A stretch of DNA of 64,000 nt. Origin: Chaenocephalus aceratus (taxonomy: Eukaryota; Chordata; Actinopteri; Perciformes; Channichthyidae). Each line of letters begins with the position of its first letter. Positions within the stretch are counted from its first letter, which is position 1. The notes below the pieces were generated by a model. The model had not been told where the DNA came from. It saw only the letters and a program-made list of their open reading frames with translations, and ran no database searches. Below, one piece after another: positions 1 to 46,811 of the stretch. The position numbers were made by a program, and so were the translations under genes. The stretch spans positions 22,192,727 to 22,256,726 of the forward strand of contig CM043808.1 of NCBI GenBank assembly GCA_023974075.1, given 5' to 3'.

Positions 1-36307
<36,307 letters not shown>

Positions 36308-36892
36308 GTTGCGGAAAAATGTTGTGTTCAATCGGACCGATCTGGTGCAAAGCTTCAATCCAAGCCCTCAGGCAGGGGCCTGAACACCACAAATAAACAA
36401 AATGCGGGTGCCAAGGCTGCTCCTAAAGAAAGTTGCCCTTGACGCACCGGTGAAATGCTCCAGCATTGCTTGGCAGGATCCAAAGTTTAGTGCGTAAATT
36501 GGGTCCTGACATGTTTACCAAACTCCTCAACAACTTGAGGGCGATTAATTCAAGTAATAAAAGAGCGAAAAGGGAAAGAATGGCGGCCTTGAGAGGACCC
36601 ACAACAGGTCACTCGTTTGAAAACTTCCGTGCGGGGTGTTCCCTCCTTCACAGTCGGCACTGCACGGTTCCGTGCCCGGGCACAAACAAAACCGCACACC
36701 GGGTGGAGTAATCTTCCAACTTGGCGAAAAGTTTCCAGAAAGTTAATGGAATCCTTAGACAAGTGACAACAAACTGTCTAAACTAGTAGAGCGAGCACAC
36801 ATAAGCTTATTTCCATAAAAAAAATCGAGTGAGCGAACGCCCGAAGCACACAGCAAATCCTCCAAACACTGCGCCTCCCCCCTCTCTTCCCC

Positions 36893-36920
<28 letters not shown>
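36308..36920 (-). promoter_or_regulatory. Presumed sash1 5' UTR and promoter region
   Basis: This lies directly upstream of the ATG. CpG dinucleotides are visibly denser here than in the flanking AT-rich DNA (around 36230-36300 and 36590-36720), as expected for a vertebrate housekeeping-type promoter. No clear TATA box was identified. A pyrimidine (CT)n tract lies at its far end. The transcription start is not determinable by eye. Confidence 0.5.
36892..36917. repeat. (CT)n tract upstream of sash1
   Basis: About 13 CT units (GA on the sash1 sense strand), roughly 600 bp upstream of the start codon. GAGA-like tracts are common near vertebrate promoters; a regulatory role is inference. Confidence 0.9.
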
Positions 36921-36923
<3 letters not shown>

Positions 36924-39802
36924 TCACACTCCTCCCAACAAAACATTACATCAGAAAAAAATCACTTGTCCCGTGTCAGAAGCACAATGGTCAGGAATTC
37001 CATCAAACCACTGATGAATGATTACTATTCCAGCAAGTCAAGTTATTCATGTGGTGGTTTATAACAATGTGACGGCATTGCTTTTGTTTTACCCGTTAAC
37101 ATAATACTTCTGTGACTTTTTCAAATGTCTGCTGTACTCATTGGCATCATAAGTGACCAAATCCTAATTATGCTTTTGTATGTCCTTTGTGCCTTAAATG
37201 ATTGTTTTAAAATGGTGGGTTTATTTAAGCTGAGAGCAGTATATATATATGCTCTAAAAGCCATTACAGGTGTACAGTTTTTTCAACAGCCCAGAAAAAC
37301 TTTTTATCTCATGCTGACAGGGCTTTCCACCAATACGTCTCTCCAGCCAGCGTTGAATAGGGACTGTGAACAAAGCACATTCTCCACTCAATTGTGTGAA
37401 AAACAAAAAAGCCCATGGGAAAAATGTTTTTTAAAGCGGGAAGCGTACTGTGTCCTAAGCCTGGCATAAATCTGGGTGAAATGCTGAACAATAAAACTAA
37501 AAACATGAAACTTTGACTGTGCGTAACAACCTAATTTAAGTTACTTTGGTCTCCAATGATTGCCACACATAACAAAAATCAGTTGGTATCTAATGTAACA
37601 GCAACGTCCTCTGTGCCGCAGAACTAATTTGAATATGTAAGATGAAGAGACACACGTTATGTACAAGCATGAAATTGTGCAGCTCTCCCGTCTGATCCGT
37701 TGTTTGTTACGCTCTGCCAGCAGGCTGCTCTTTTGTAATGAAGAAGTCCTGAGACTCTCTCTGATTCCCCCTGTTGTCGTCAGAACTGCAACAGCTGCCA
37801 GATCTCGTGACAGATGGATGAGAGAGAGACGGAGAGTAAGATTGAACGTTTTAAATCACAGCTCCAGACTCTGTGCTCACTGTTCCGTGGTTTCAAGCCA
37901 ATCTAAAATGCTGTTTCACCTGATGTTTACCAGCTTAGGCTATCACCACATGCAATGAGAAAATACATCTCAAGATTTCATAACTGAAGGTAAAATAACA
38001 GACCGGGAAAAACATTACGCACACATTCCTTTCCATAACCATCTAAAAGGTGATCGGTTACACAATAATCCCCAAAGCTACAGTTTCATCTCCAGTGAGG
38101 TGAAATGTGATATGAGGCCCATTGTGGATTATGCAGGGTGTGAAAGGTCATCTTCACATTTTTGCGGCACAGCACGTGATCAATATGGGAATGCTTATAT
38201 TTCATTTTTTTATAAAGAAAATAATAATGCGAAATGTAGATTATTAGAATGTTTATGTTGACCGTCTAAATGTAGCATGGTTAAACTGGCTATTTTGTGT
38301 TAAGCTGGCACAGCACACAAAAAACCGAGCTGGTGGGAATGTCATTCAAACACTTTGTCCTTGGAAAGACATTAGATGAAAAGTGATAATATTTTCACAA
38401 TTTAACATCTGGGGAACATAAATCAGTGTACTAAATGTTTGGGCAATAAATGTAATACTTATCAAGATATTCCAATACAAATGGAAATGTCAGGGGATGA
38501 CCAAAGTCAGTAGAATGTATCCTCTGGGGACCATGACCACCCACAAAGTAGTTGTTGATATATTTCAGTCCAGTTTAGAGTGGTACACCAATCCACCTTT
38601 CATCTGAACACTCCTATTTGTTGGCACTGAATGTCATTTATATACAATATCATGGTTCAAAGTGCGTGTAGGTGAAGACTACCAGGTCTTGGATGAGCAG
38701 CAGTCGCTCAACAGTATCCCGCTAACAATCTAAACACCAAAAAAAAACAGCTCGCACAAGGACAGCTTTGTTGGCGAGCGGTTGGCCTACACAGGGGTCT
38801 GCACTGCCGACCCAGCATCTGTAACCTCCGGGCGACAGCAGCAGAAGTTGTAGGATAGTAAGAGTGTGTAAGTGTCCATGTTCCATTTACGTCATTGCTC
38901 ACCAGTGACCCTCTGTTTCTAAATAGTGATGACCGTGATGTGGGTTTTAAGTCACAACACTGATCCTCCCCCTCCTTCTAGCTAAAAAAGGGATGTTTGA
39001 TGTCCCCCTCACTTACACACACATACATGCCCTCCCACCACAAAGACTCTTCCAGCCAAGACCCCCCTTAACCAAATACAAGACAGTGCGACCCCACCTG
39101 GAGCAGCTCAAACAGAGGGGTCAAGCTGTACTAATGAGGAGAGCAGGGAGCCCGTGGACTCACAGCACACTCATCAAACACTGCTGCTAAGCGAGTAGAT
39201 GCCAGTTTTACCCTTCTCTCTTTACCCCCCCCCCCCTCCCCATCAAGGTGTCATGTTGCGAGACGAGAGGAAAGAAAAATCACTTGTTAATTATTTCCCC
39301 ATAAGCTAATTACTAATGTATTGGATGTTGGAGAGTAATCTCCTTTAATCGACTCTTTTGAAAAGAACATTTGGTCAGGAACGAGGCCAACACCTGCAAA
39401 CAATTCACAGTGCCTACACATCTTGTCCTAAAAGTAGGATGTAAACTTATTTCATTCTCATAATATATAGCGGGTTATTTCATGAAAAGATGATGTCATG
39501 AATATAAATTGCTAGCATATGTTAACTTAATGATATTAAAAGCCTGAGGACTTGGACTACATTCTGATGGATGTCAAATATGAAAGTTATTTTGACAATG
39601 CCTTTCATCTATCCTCTTTCATTTCTTCTTCAATCTATTATTAATAGATTCATGTTTTTCTTTCTCCTGTGCTTATCTGGGGTCCTGTGGGATGGGAGGA
39701 AAATTACCCCATGGAAAACCTCTATAGTAGACGTGAGAGAGGATTTGTCTTTTTGGATGCTGAAGCTATTCAAGTGTGTGAATTATGACTGCATTTTTTT
39801 GC

Positions 39803-39805
<3 letters not shown>
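36921..39805. other. Upstream flank, no supported gene
   Basis: AT-rich sequence with only short frames that lack splice or family support. Poly-C near 39227-39236. I see nothing else. Confidence 0.75.

Positions 39806-39833
<28 letters not shown>
39806..39833. repeat. (TA)n microsatellite
   Basis: About 13 alternating TA units, 165 bp from the left end of the foldback element. Confidence 0.95.
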
Positions 39834-39836
<3 letters not shown>

Positions 39837-40174
39837 TTAAAAACAAGCTTCACAAATTAAAGTCGGGTCAAGTATCGGCAATGACCAAATGTACAGGACT
39901 AGGTATAGGAAGAAATCATCTATACAGTCACAGGTCAGAACAATACTAAATCTCAAGGATGGAAATGTGTTTCTTACCGGTATTTCTACAGACTTAAGGC
40001 CCTGACACACCAAGCAGTCACCAGAGGACTAGCCGACGCTGAAGTCGGCTGTTGCCTGGCCGTGTTCTCCTGCGTTTTGGCCATGTGTCGCACGGGAACA
40101 CACCGCACCGACTTCAGTGCGTGAGTGGCAATAACTCTCCTTACCAGCAGGCGGCGGTAGTGTGTATTCGTCAT

Positions 40175-40303
40175 TCAAAAGAGGCAACAACCGGAAGACA
40201 GAGAAGAAGAAGAGTATCTTTTCTCCGTAATATCATACAGAGCTGGCCTCTCCTGGATCAAGGTGATGAGCAGGTCTTCGTTTGCATCATTCCAGATCGC
40301 CAT
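40175..40303 (-). pseudogene. Mirror copy of the MADF-like fragment (left arm of foldback)
   Basis: Reverse-complement counterpart of 40584-40712, with ATG at 40303-40301 and the same stop. Its preserved identity to the right-arm copy shows that the palindrome is recent or is kept homogeneous by gene conversion. Confidence 0.6.
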
Positions 40304-40583
40304 GATGAGATGAAAATGAATAGCAGTCTGTGTGTGCCTTCTTAAATCGTTTGTTTACGTCCCTCACTTCCGCTTCGCTTCTCATGCACTGATTCACTAG
40401 CTGAACAGCCAATCATTGAATCATTGAATCGGCCATGCATCGGATCTGGCAGTCGGACCAAATAATCACTCTGATTGGCTGTTCAGCTAGCAAATCAGTG
40501 CATGAGAAGCGAAGCGGAAGTGAGGGACGTAAACAAACGATTTAAGAAGGCACACACAGACTGCTATTCATTTTCATCTCATC

Positions 40584-40712
40584 ATGGCGATCTGGAATGA
40601 TGCAAACGAAGACCTGCTCATCACCTTGATCCAGGAGAGGCCAGCTCTGTATGATATTACGGAGAAAAGATACTCTTCTTCTTCTCTGTCTTCCGGTTGT
40701 TGCCTCTTTTGA
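40584..40712 (+). pseudogene. Truncated MADF-like protein start (right arm of foldback)
   Basis: ATG at 40584 opens a 42-codon frame beginning MAIWNDANEDLLITLIQERP and continuing ALYDITEKRYSS. The pattern E-LLI-LI-ERP-LYD is the start of a MADF/Myb-SANT-like DNA-binding domain, as found in the accessory protein of PIF/Harbinger transposons. After EKRYS the frame diverges and stops at TGA, so only the first half-domain is present. The identical reading frame occurs on the minus strand of the left arm. Assignment is by motif recognition only. Confidence 0.6.
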
Positions 40713-40885
40713 ATGACGAATACACACTACCGCCGCCTGCTGGTAAGGAGAGTTATTGCCACTCACGCACTGAAGTCGGTGCGGTGTGTTCCCGTGCGAC
40801 ACATGGCCAAAACGCAGGAGAACACGGCCAGGCAACAGCCGACTTCAGCGTCCTCTGGTGACTGCTTGGTGTGTCAGGGCCTTAA

Positions 40886-42042
40886 GGCGCTGCACAGACT
40901 GTTACATCTACAAAGAATCAACTAATCTCCCTTTGAGTCCTTTCTTTAGCCACTTGAACACTCCCATGGGTTTAAGCAATGTTAAAGACTCTGTTTAAGT
41001 TCCGTTGAGATGGTGGATTTCCTATAGACACACTTGCACTGGATTACATTATTTGAGTGTTTCATATCTACTGTAGATGACTCAGCAAGATTAACAGAAA
41101 AGTGGGCAGTGTGTCTAAACACACTCATAGGGGTAATGATGCGAGGTAAGAGAAGAGAGGAGGAGCAGACAGAAGATAAAGCTCATGAAGCAGATAGAGA
41201 GTAGTTGTTACAGTAGTAGCAAACAGATCCAAAATATATTCTGATGATATTTCTAACCATGAGTTAGGACCAACATGTGGCATAAAGAGGAGGAAAGAGA
41301 CAGTGGAGACCCAAAGACTGAGGAGAAAAGGAGATAGAGATAGTAAAAGAATGCAGATTACATTAAAGCAAAGCAGGAGCTGGACCTCCCCTGATAGTGA
41401 GAGTGACCTTTCCTGCAGGTCAGTGACCCCATGCCTTAAAAATAGGCCCTGGGGGAGTCAGGAACCGTGCTGCCAGGGGTGATCCACAACATGGTGGACC
41501 GATATCAAACGCACCACCAACACACTTGAGGAATGTTAAAGGTGACCACACAAGACTAACTTATATGAATACTAGTAAAAGAACTGAGTTTAACATGCAT
41601 ATGACCTAAAAGATATTTGTAGACTTTCATTTTTAGAGTCGTAAGTATACTAATCAAAATATAGGTCGCAATAAACTCCTCACGTTGAACATAAAAGGTT
41701 GTAATCACTATTATTTTACCCTGAATAACACATCTTATTCTATCTCACACCTTTGTCTTACCTCATGTTTTATACATCTTTTTTTAAATCAGCATATCAA
41801 GGTTTATACGCCGAGCTTAATTGGATCGAATGTCCTGAACTCTTATCTCTTAGCGTGCCTTCACTTGGTGATTAATTGGGATCAAGATTTTCACATCACT
41901 AATTCCGCTTAGTCGATGGGTCAGAGGCCTTGCGGTCCCCAGGCATTTTCCATGAACCAATCTGGATGTGTGCAGTTGTTATTCTTTTGTATAGGTGTGT
42001 GCATGTATTTGTGTTTATGTGTATTCCAATGTGCAAGAAAAA

Positions 42043-42048
<6 letters not shown>
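40886..42048. other. Intergenic stretch without recognised features
   Basis: AT-rich DNA between the foldback element and the GT array. No gene, RNA or clear repeat was seen. Confidence 0.75.

Positions 42049-42129
<81 letters not shown>
42049..42129. repeat. (GT)n microsatellite
   Basis: About 40 uninterrupted GT units. It produces spurious Val-Cys and Thr-His frames on the two strands, which are not genes. Confidence 0.98.
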
Positions 42130-42130
<1 letters not shown>

Positions 42131-42595
42131 TGAGTAGGCGGACGGGCCAGCCCCACGGTGCTTCACACGCCACTGAGTCTTGTGTGGGAGTTATCACACA
42201 AACCCAATTAGCATGACAACTAATTACTGTTGCCTCGGTCCCCTCCCCCAGCTAAGCAACTCATTACATTAAATCAACACACTGGTCTTCCTACTGAAAA
42301 CAATGCTTCCAGGGAGTCATAATGAAAAGGCTGCCGCTTGCTGTTTGTGTTTTCTAGGTATTACTTTTCATAGGGTGGTCACTTGAGTCTTTTGAAAGCT
42401 GGAGAAACTTCACATATCAACACTGGAATGTCCTTGGGCTACAGGGAGAGAAAGAGAGAAGAAAAGGGAAGACAACTGGGAGAATGTGAGATAATCTGTT
42501 ATGTAGTCAGGGAGAACACGGGGGAAAACAAATGGACACAGAACAATCTGCTGACACCACTGTAACTCAGACCAAACATTTTCAATAGAATTGTT

Positions 42596-43008
42596 CACAT
42601 TCTTAGGCCTCCTAAGGGTGCCCCGAACCAGGCTAAAGACTAAGGGTGACCGTGCCTTTGAGGCGGTGGCCCCAAGGCTTTGGAACAAACTCCCCCAAAT
42701 AATAAAAACCTCGGCCTCAATCGAGATTTTTAAGGGGCGGTTAAAGACCCACCTCTTCCAACAGGCCTTTGGGTCGTCGGAGGAGGTGAGTTAGTGGCTG
42801 TCTTCTTTTTTTTTTTTTTTTTTATTATGGGTGTTTTGTCGTATGTTTTATCCTATGTATTACCTGCTGCTGTTTTATGCCTTTTATTCTACATTTTATA
42901 GTTGTACTGTGAATTGTGTCCTGTGTACTGTACTGTAAAGCACTTTGTACATCCGTGTTGAGAAGGGTGCTATATAAATAAAGTTTTACTTACTTACTTA
43001 CTTACTTC
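42596..43008 (+). mobile_element. LINE 3' end fragment with (ACTT)n tail
   Basis: The plus strand encodes a LINE C-terminal remnant: RTRLKTKGDRAFEAVAPRLW, then NKLPQIIKTSASIEIFKGRL and KTHLFQQAF, stopping at TAG near 42794. This is followed by a T-rich 3' UTR, a cactttgtacatccgtgttg-type motif, ctatataaataaagtttt and a tail of about five ACTT repeats. The APRLWNKLP-I and F-GRLKTHLF pattern is shared with fish L2/Rex-type LINEs. Everything upstream has been lost by 5' truncation. It is a different family from the copy in intron 4. Confidence 0.85.
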
Positions 43009-44858
43009 ATGTTGCATTAAAGGGAATTAGACATTTAATTCTAAGGGTTGGCGTGTTGGCTGGCTTCCTCTCAATTGCGCACCAAATAACGAGAGCATTT
43101 CAAGTTTGTATATACAGTTTATACTAAATTCTAAAATTCTATTGATCCTCCCACACACCGGCATTTCCGAGTAGGATTTACAAAAAGTAATCCATGCTTT
43201 ATTAATATAGTGGTAATTGCAGTTCCCTTTCATGTGCTCTGTGTATAAAACAGACTATGTTTAAACAAAGCATATTTCTGCTAAGCCCTGGATCCCCAGA
43301 TTCTCCATGCAGTGTTCGCCTCCGTGGCCATGTGGTAGGCGATTGTGTTACACTATTGTGTGTGTGAACTGAGATTCCAGGGCGTTTTAATCATGCGCGA
43401 CTGAAAGGACAGATGTTGTTTTGGATGTAAGCGAGCTTCCAAAGGTATGAGCACTGTGTGAGAGGCCTGTGTCCTTTAACACAGTGTTGTTGAGCTTAGT
43501 GCATGTGTGGAGGCAGCAATGTGCATTTGAAAGCTTGATGACATGCTTGAAACTAACAAAAACAGGGTATAAAGTGCACATTTGTTTGTTTGTTTGTCTG
43601 TCCACATGTGCAGACAGTTGAGATGTGGTGGCCTCGCTGTGAGGGGACGTCATGAGACTGGGCTGGCAGCTGTGTTGGTGTCAGGGTGGCAGTGCCAGGC
43701 TGACAGCTAAGCTCCAGTGTGTCATACAGTCCACAGCTCATCTCACTCTGTGTACTCTGGGAGCTCTGCAGCAGTACTGTAGTACAGTTTATAATACTGC
43801 AAAAGCAAAGTATTTCCAATAATAGACTGTACTACTAAAATAACATTTACTCCAGAAAGACCCCCAAGAATCTAGATTTTGAAGTAAATATAATTTTTTT
43901 TGGATTGTTTGATTGAATACTGTGGCAACCTTTAGTAAAATGAGTAAAATGACCTAAAGCTGTAGCTGAAATGTGTTAAAAAAGGAGGCTTGACAGCTAC
44001 TTCATTGCAACACAGCTATATATTATTGGTTACAGGTTGTCCCACGCTGATACAAACACGATCAGATTTGTTGTTTATTTGTTCCCTTTGCATGTCCTCA
44101 GAGTCCAAGCGAGGGAGTCTTTAAATACAAAAAAATACCAATAAATCACGGAATGTACCTTGAATCTCAAAAACAACCCTGAGATTTCCCATCTGTTTGT
44201 TCCAAGGAGACAAACAGTTTTAGATAGCTTTGACATAAGTCGCCTGCTTATCAGAAGCTTTCCCATGGGTGTGTGTTTGCCTTCTTTTCTTCCACTTTTC
44301 AAACCCCTTTAAAGTGTTGCTTCCCCTCTCTGTGAATACTTTTAAGTTCCGCTATCCAAGAATGCGGCAGTAAAATGGGACATCGTGGTGCCCCCTGCTG
44401 TTGTCTAATATACTTACAAACCAGAGCTCACAGGGCCCTACTGCCTATGCACGACACTGAACTGAACAGTAAACCCACTTGCACATCCTGTTATGGCAAG
44501 TCAGCCGCTCTGCCATATGTTAGCCTCTGAGCTAGATACAGTAAAAGGAGCTCGGCCTGGATGTTATTAATGGCCATGTGTTCTATGAACACATAATTAT
44601 CCCCTGCAGTTTCATCCCAATCAGTTCTCCGTTTTAGAGTACTTGCTTCAAATGTATAGACACAATTACATGCGCACACACACACAAACAGAGAAAAAAC
44701 AGGTATGCACAATCATGCTTGCACACTCATAATGCAGACTTAGAGCAGCTTTGTAGAGTTCCAGTGCTAACAAGACAGTAGCCAGTGGGGTTTGATGTGA
44801 TTGAATGGCTCCCTTTCTGCTGGGTTTCTCTGCCTATACACGCTCATCAGTTTTTAAC
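43009..44858. other. Intergenic stretch without recognised features
   Basis: No supported gene or repeat. Several short frames near 43387-43819 overlap one another in different frames and have no support. Confidence 0.72.
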
Positions 44859-45104
44859 CCGTTAAGCCCAAGCCTGTTTTTCAGGCCTCAGGCTCGAAAA
44901 TGACATTCCCAGAACAAATTACCATAACTTCACTTCTAAAAAGGGGTACATTAATAATCTTTTTTCTCAAAGCAATGATAAACCTGTGAGTTCGATGTAG
45001 AACAGTCAGAATCAATATTGAATTGATTTATTTTAAAGTAAATTCAGATTGAACATAGTAAAACAATTTAAATGATAGTGTCTGTCCAAAAATAGTGCTC
45101 TAAT

Positions 45105-45373
45105 TAGACCCTCCAGAAAAACGCGGGCAAAAATACTTGATTATGCGATCAAACATGTGGGGTTTTATGTGATTTTATGCGGTGAAATTGCGGGAAGTTG
45201 CGAAATATACGGAAAGTTGCGAAATATGCTAAATATGCGGAACAAATCAATATTGGGCTGTCTTATTTATTTATTCTCTCTCACACACAACCTGCCACTA
45301 ATGTTAAACCCCTTTACCATTCAATTAAACACATTCAATGTTTATTTATTGTAAAAGCAATTGGGCTTATTTA

Positions 45374-45437
<64 letters not shown>

Positions 45438-45877
45438 ACACACACTTCTGCATTTTCGAATGTTTAAATGAATCGATGTTCTCTTATGCTCCAACACACA
45501 GTTGCACGGGGTGCAGAATAGTTTCCCCCCACTTTCGTGCAAGACATCGGGGAACTGCTTTGCCCGGTCTTTAGCAGAAATGTTCGTCGGTAAATGAGAT
45601 GGATTCGATTTTTTCATCTAGGTGTTTTCTCTCTCGTGTTAGCTCCACACGTTCACTCTACGGTGTTGTTTACCTTCTGTGATGCGCGAGCTGATGACGT
45701 TGCGTCAGCATCACTTCACGTCAAGGCGAGTTAACTTTTTTTTTTCAACTTTGTGTGGAAAAAGGCGGGGATTATGCAGCCTTTTGATAAATATGCGGCC
45801 TTTTAAAAATCTGCGCCATTTTGCTGATTATGCGGTAAATTCTGCGATTGCAAAATCGCGTTTTTCTGGAGGGTCTA
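45105..45877. mobile_element. 773-bp non-autonomous TIR element with 6-bp target repeat
   Basis: The ends are perfect 21-bp inverted repeats starting TAGACCCTCCAGAAAAACG. The element is flanked by direct repeats TCTAAT at 45099-45104 and 45878-45883. Inside are recurring ttatgcgg/tgcgaaat motifs near both ends and an expandable CA array (45377-45445). No transposase frame is present. The 6-bp target site is unusual; I do not recognise the family. Confidence 0.8.
45377..45445. repeat. (CA)n microsatellite inside the TIR element
   Basis: About 34 CA units with one interruption (CC) near 45436. Confidence 0.97.
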
Positions 45878-46111
45878 TCTAATAGTAGACTAAAAGCTTT
45901 AGGAATCCAAACTATAACATATAATAAGTACCCTGTATCAAGATTGATGCAAAACAAGTGACATTTGACCTTTCTAGAGAGATTCAGCAAAAAAAAAACC
46001 ACCTTTGGGGTCATTTGGGTGGATTTGCCGTTTCTCTGGAACCCATTGGTCGATTTTGGTGATTGACATATCTTTTGAACCGTTAGATACAATAGAATCG
46101 AAGGGGAAGTT

Positions 46112-46185
<74 letters not shown>
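46112..46185. repeat. (CA)n microsatellite
   Basis: About 37 uninterrupted CA units. Confidence 0.98.
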
Positions 46186-46187
<2 letters not shown>

Positions 46188-46312
46188 GACCATTGAGGAG
46201 TGAGTGTGACACGCAAGCAGTAGAAAGCTATGTTACGCTCTGAAAACTGAAAACTAGGCTCAAACTAGTAAATATGAATATATCAGTAATCATTTCAAAG
46301 TGACACAGACAC

Positions 46313-46347
46313 ATTGGATTAACCATTGGATTAACCATTGATTAACC
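46313..46347. repeat. Short tandem repeat (attggattaacc), about three units
   Basis: Three near-identical tandem copies, the last missing one base. Confidence 0.9.
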
Positions 46348-46811
46348 TCAGCTGCGTTTTTATCGTTTTGATGCCATTGAACACAACTTTTGATCAGAAA
46401 CAGCAAAAGGTAAGACACATCCCGTGTTTGCGCCGCAAAGCTACGTGGTGTGATGTCTGTGTTTGCTTCCCCTGATCGCTCAGTGATGATACTTATATTT
46501 CTGGAATCTGTGGAATCTCAGCTTGCTAGTGGATATATTATCTGTGTAGATCCGATAAGTAATAAGGGTATTTTACCTTGAGTTCTGTGCTAAGTGCGTT
46601 AGCATATTTCCGTTCAGGGCTAATTCAGAGCCTTTGTTATTGCCTTGTGTATCATTTAGCTAAAAATGGTTAATATCGTCAGTTAGCTGAGTTTCTTCCC
46701 GTTAAGTGGATATGACACATTCATAGTTTATTAAATGTTAAGAAGCCCTCAGACGCTGTTTCTTCCAAGATGTTGCGTTTTTCCCCCGCCCGCGGGGGCA
46801 TGGGGCTAAGT

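Larger units (their letters stand above)
39998..40881. mobile_element. 884-bp foldback (long inverted repeat) DNA transposon
   Basis: The left arm (39998-40415) and right arm (40472-40881) are nearly identical reverse complements, separated by a loop of about 56 bp. The ends begin GGCCCTGACACACCAAGC and end with its complement. TTAA lies immediately outside both ends (39994-39997 and 40882-40885), consistent with a TTAA target duplication. The arms differ by an 8-bp stretch near 40030 and a few substitutions. TTAA suggests piggyBac- or Kolobok-like mobilisation, whereas the partial protein in each arm looks Harbinger-like, so the superfamily is open. Confidence 0.88.
44862..46811. mobile_element. 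Possible degraded DNA transposon hosting the nested element
   Basis: The left edge reads ttaagcccaagcctg and the right edge, reverse complemented, reads ttagccccatgcccc, giving a short imperfect inverted repeat about 1.95 kb apart. Flanking target duplication is not clear (TTAA on the left, CTAA on the right). No transposase frame is visible. It encloses the well-defined element at 45105-45877. Confidence 0.3.

Noticed and set aside
40052..40835. Two identical 97-codon frames on opposite strands
   Set aside because: They are shadow frames of the foldback arms, antisense to the MADF-like fragment. Their identity reflects the palindrome, not a gene pair.
41899..42216. Several Thr-His or Val-Cys repeat frames
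   Set aside because: Translation of the GT/CA array in different frames. The same applies at 45338-45617, 45772-46216, 61171-61362, 61669-61921 and 62322-62707.
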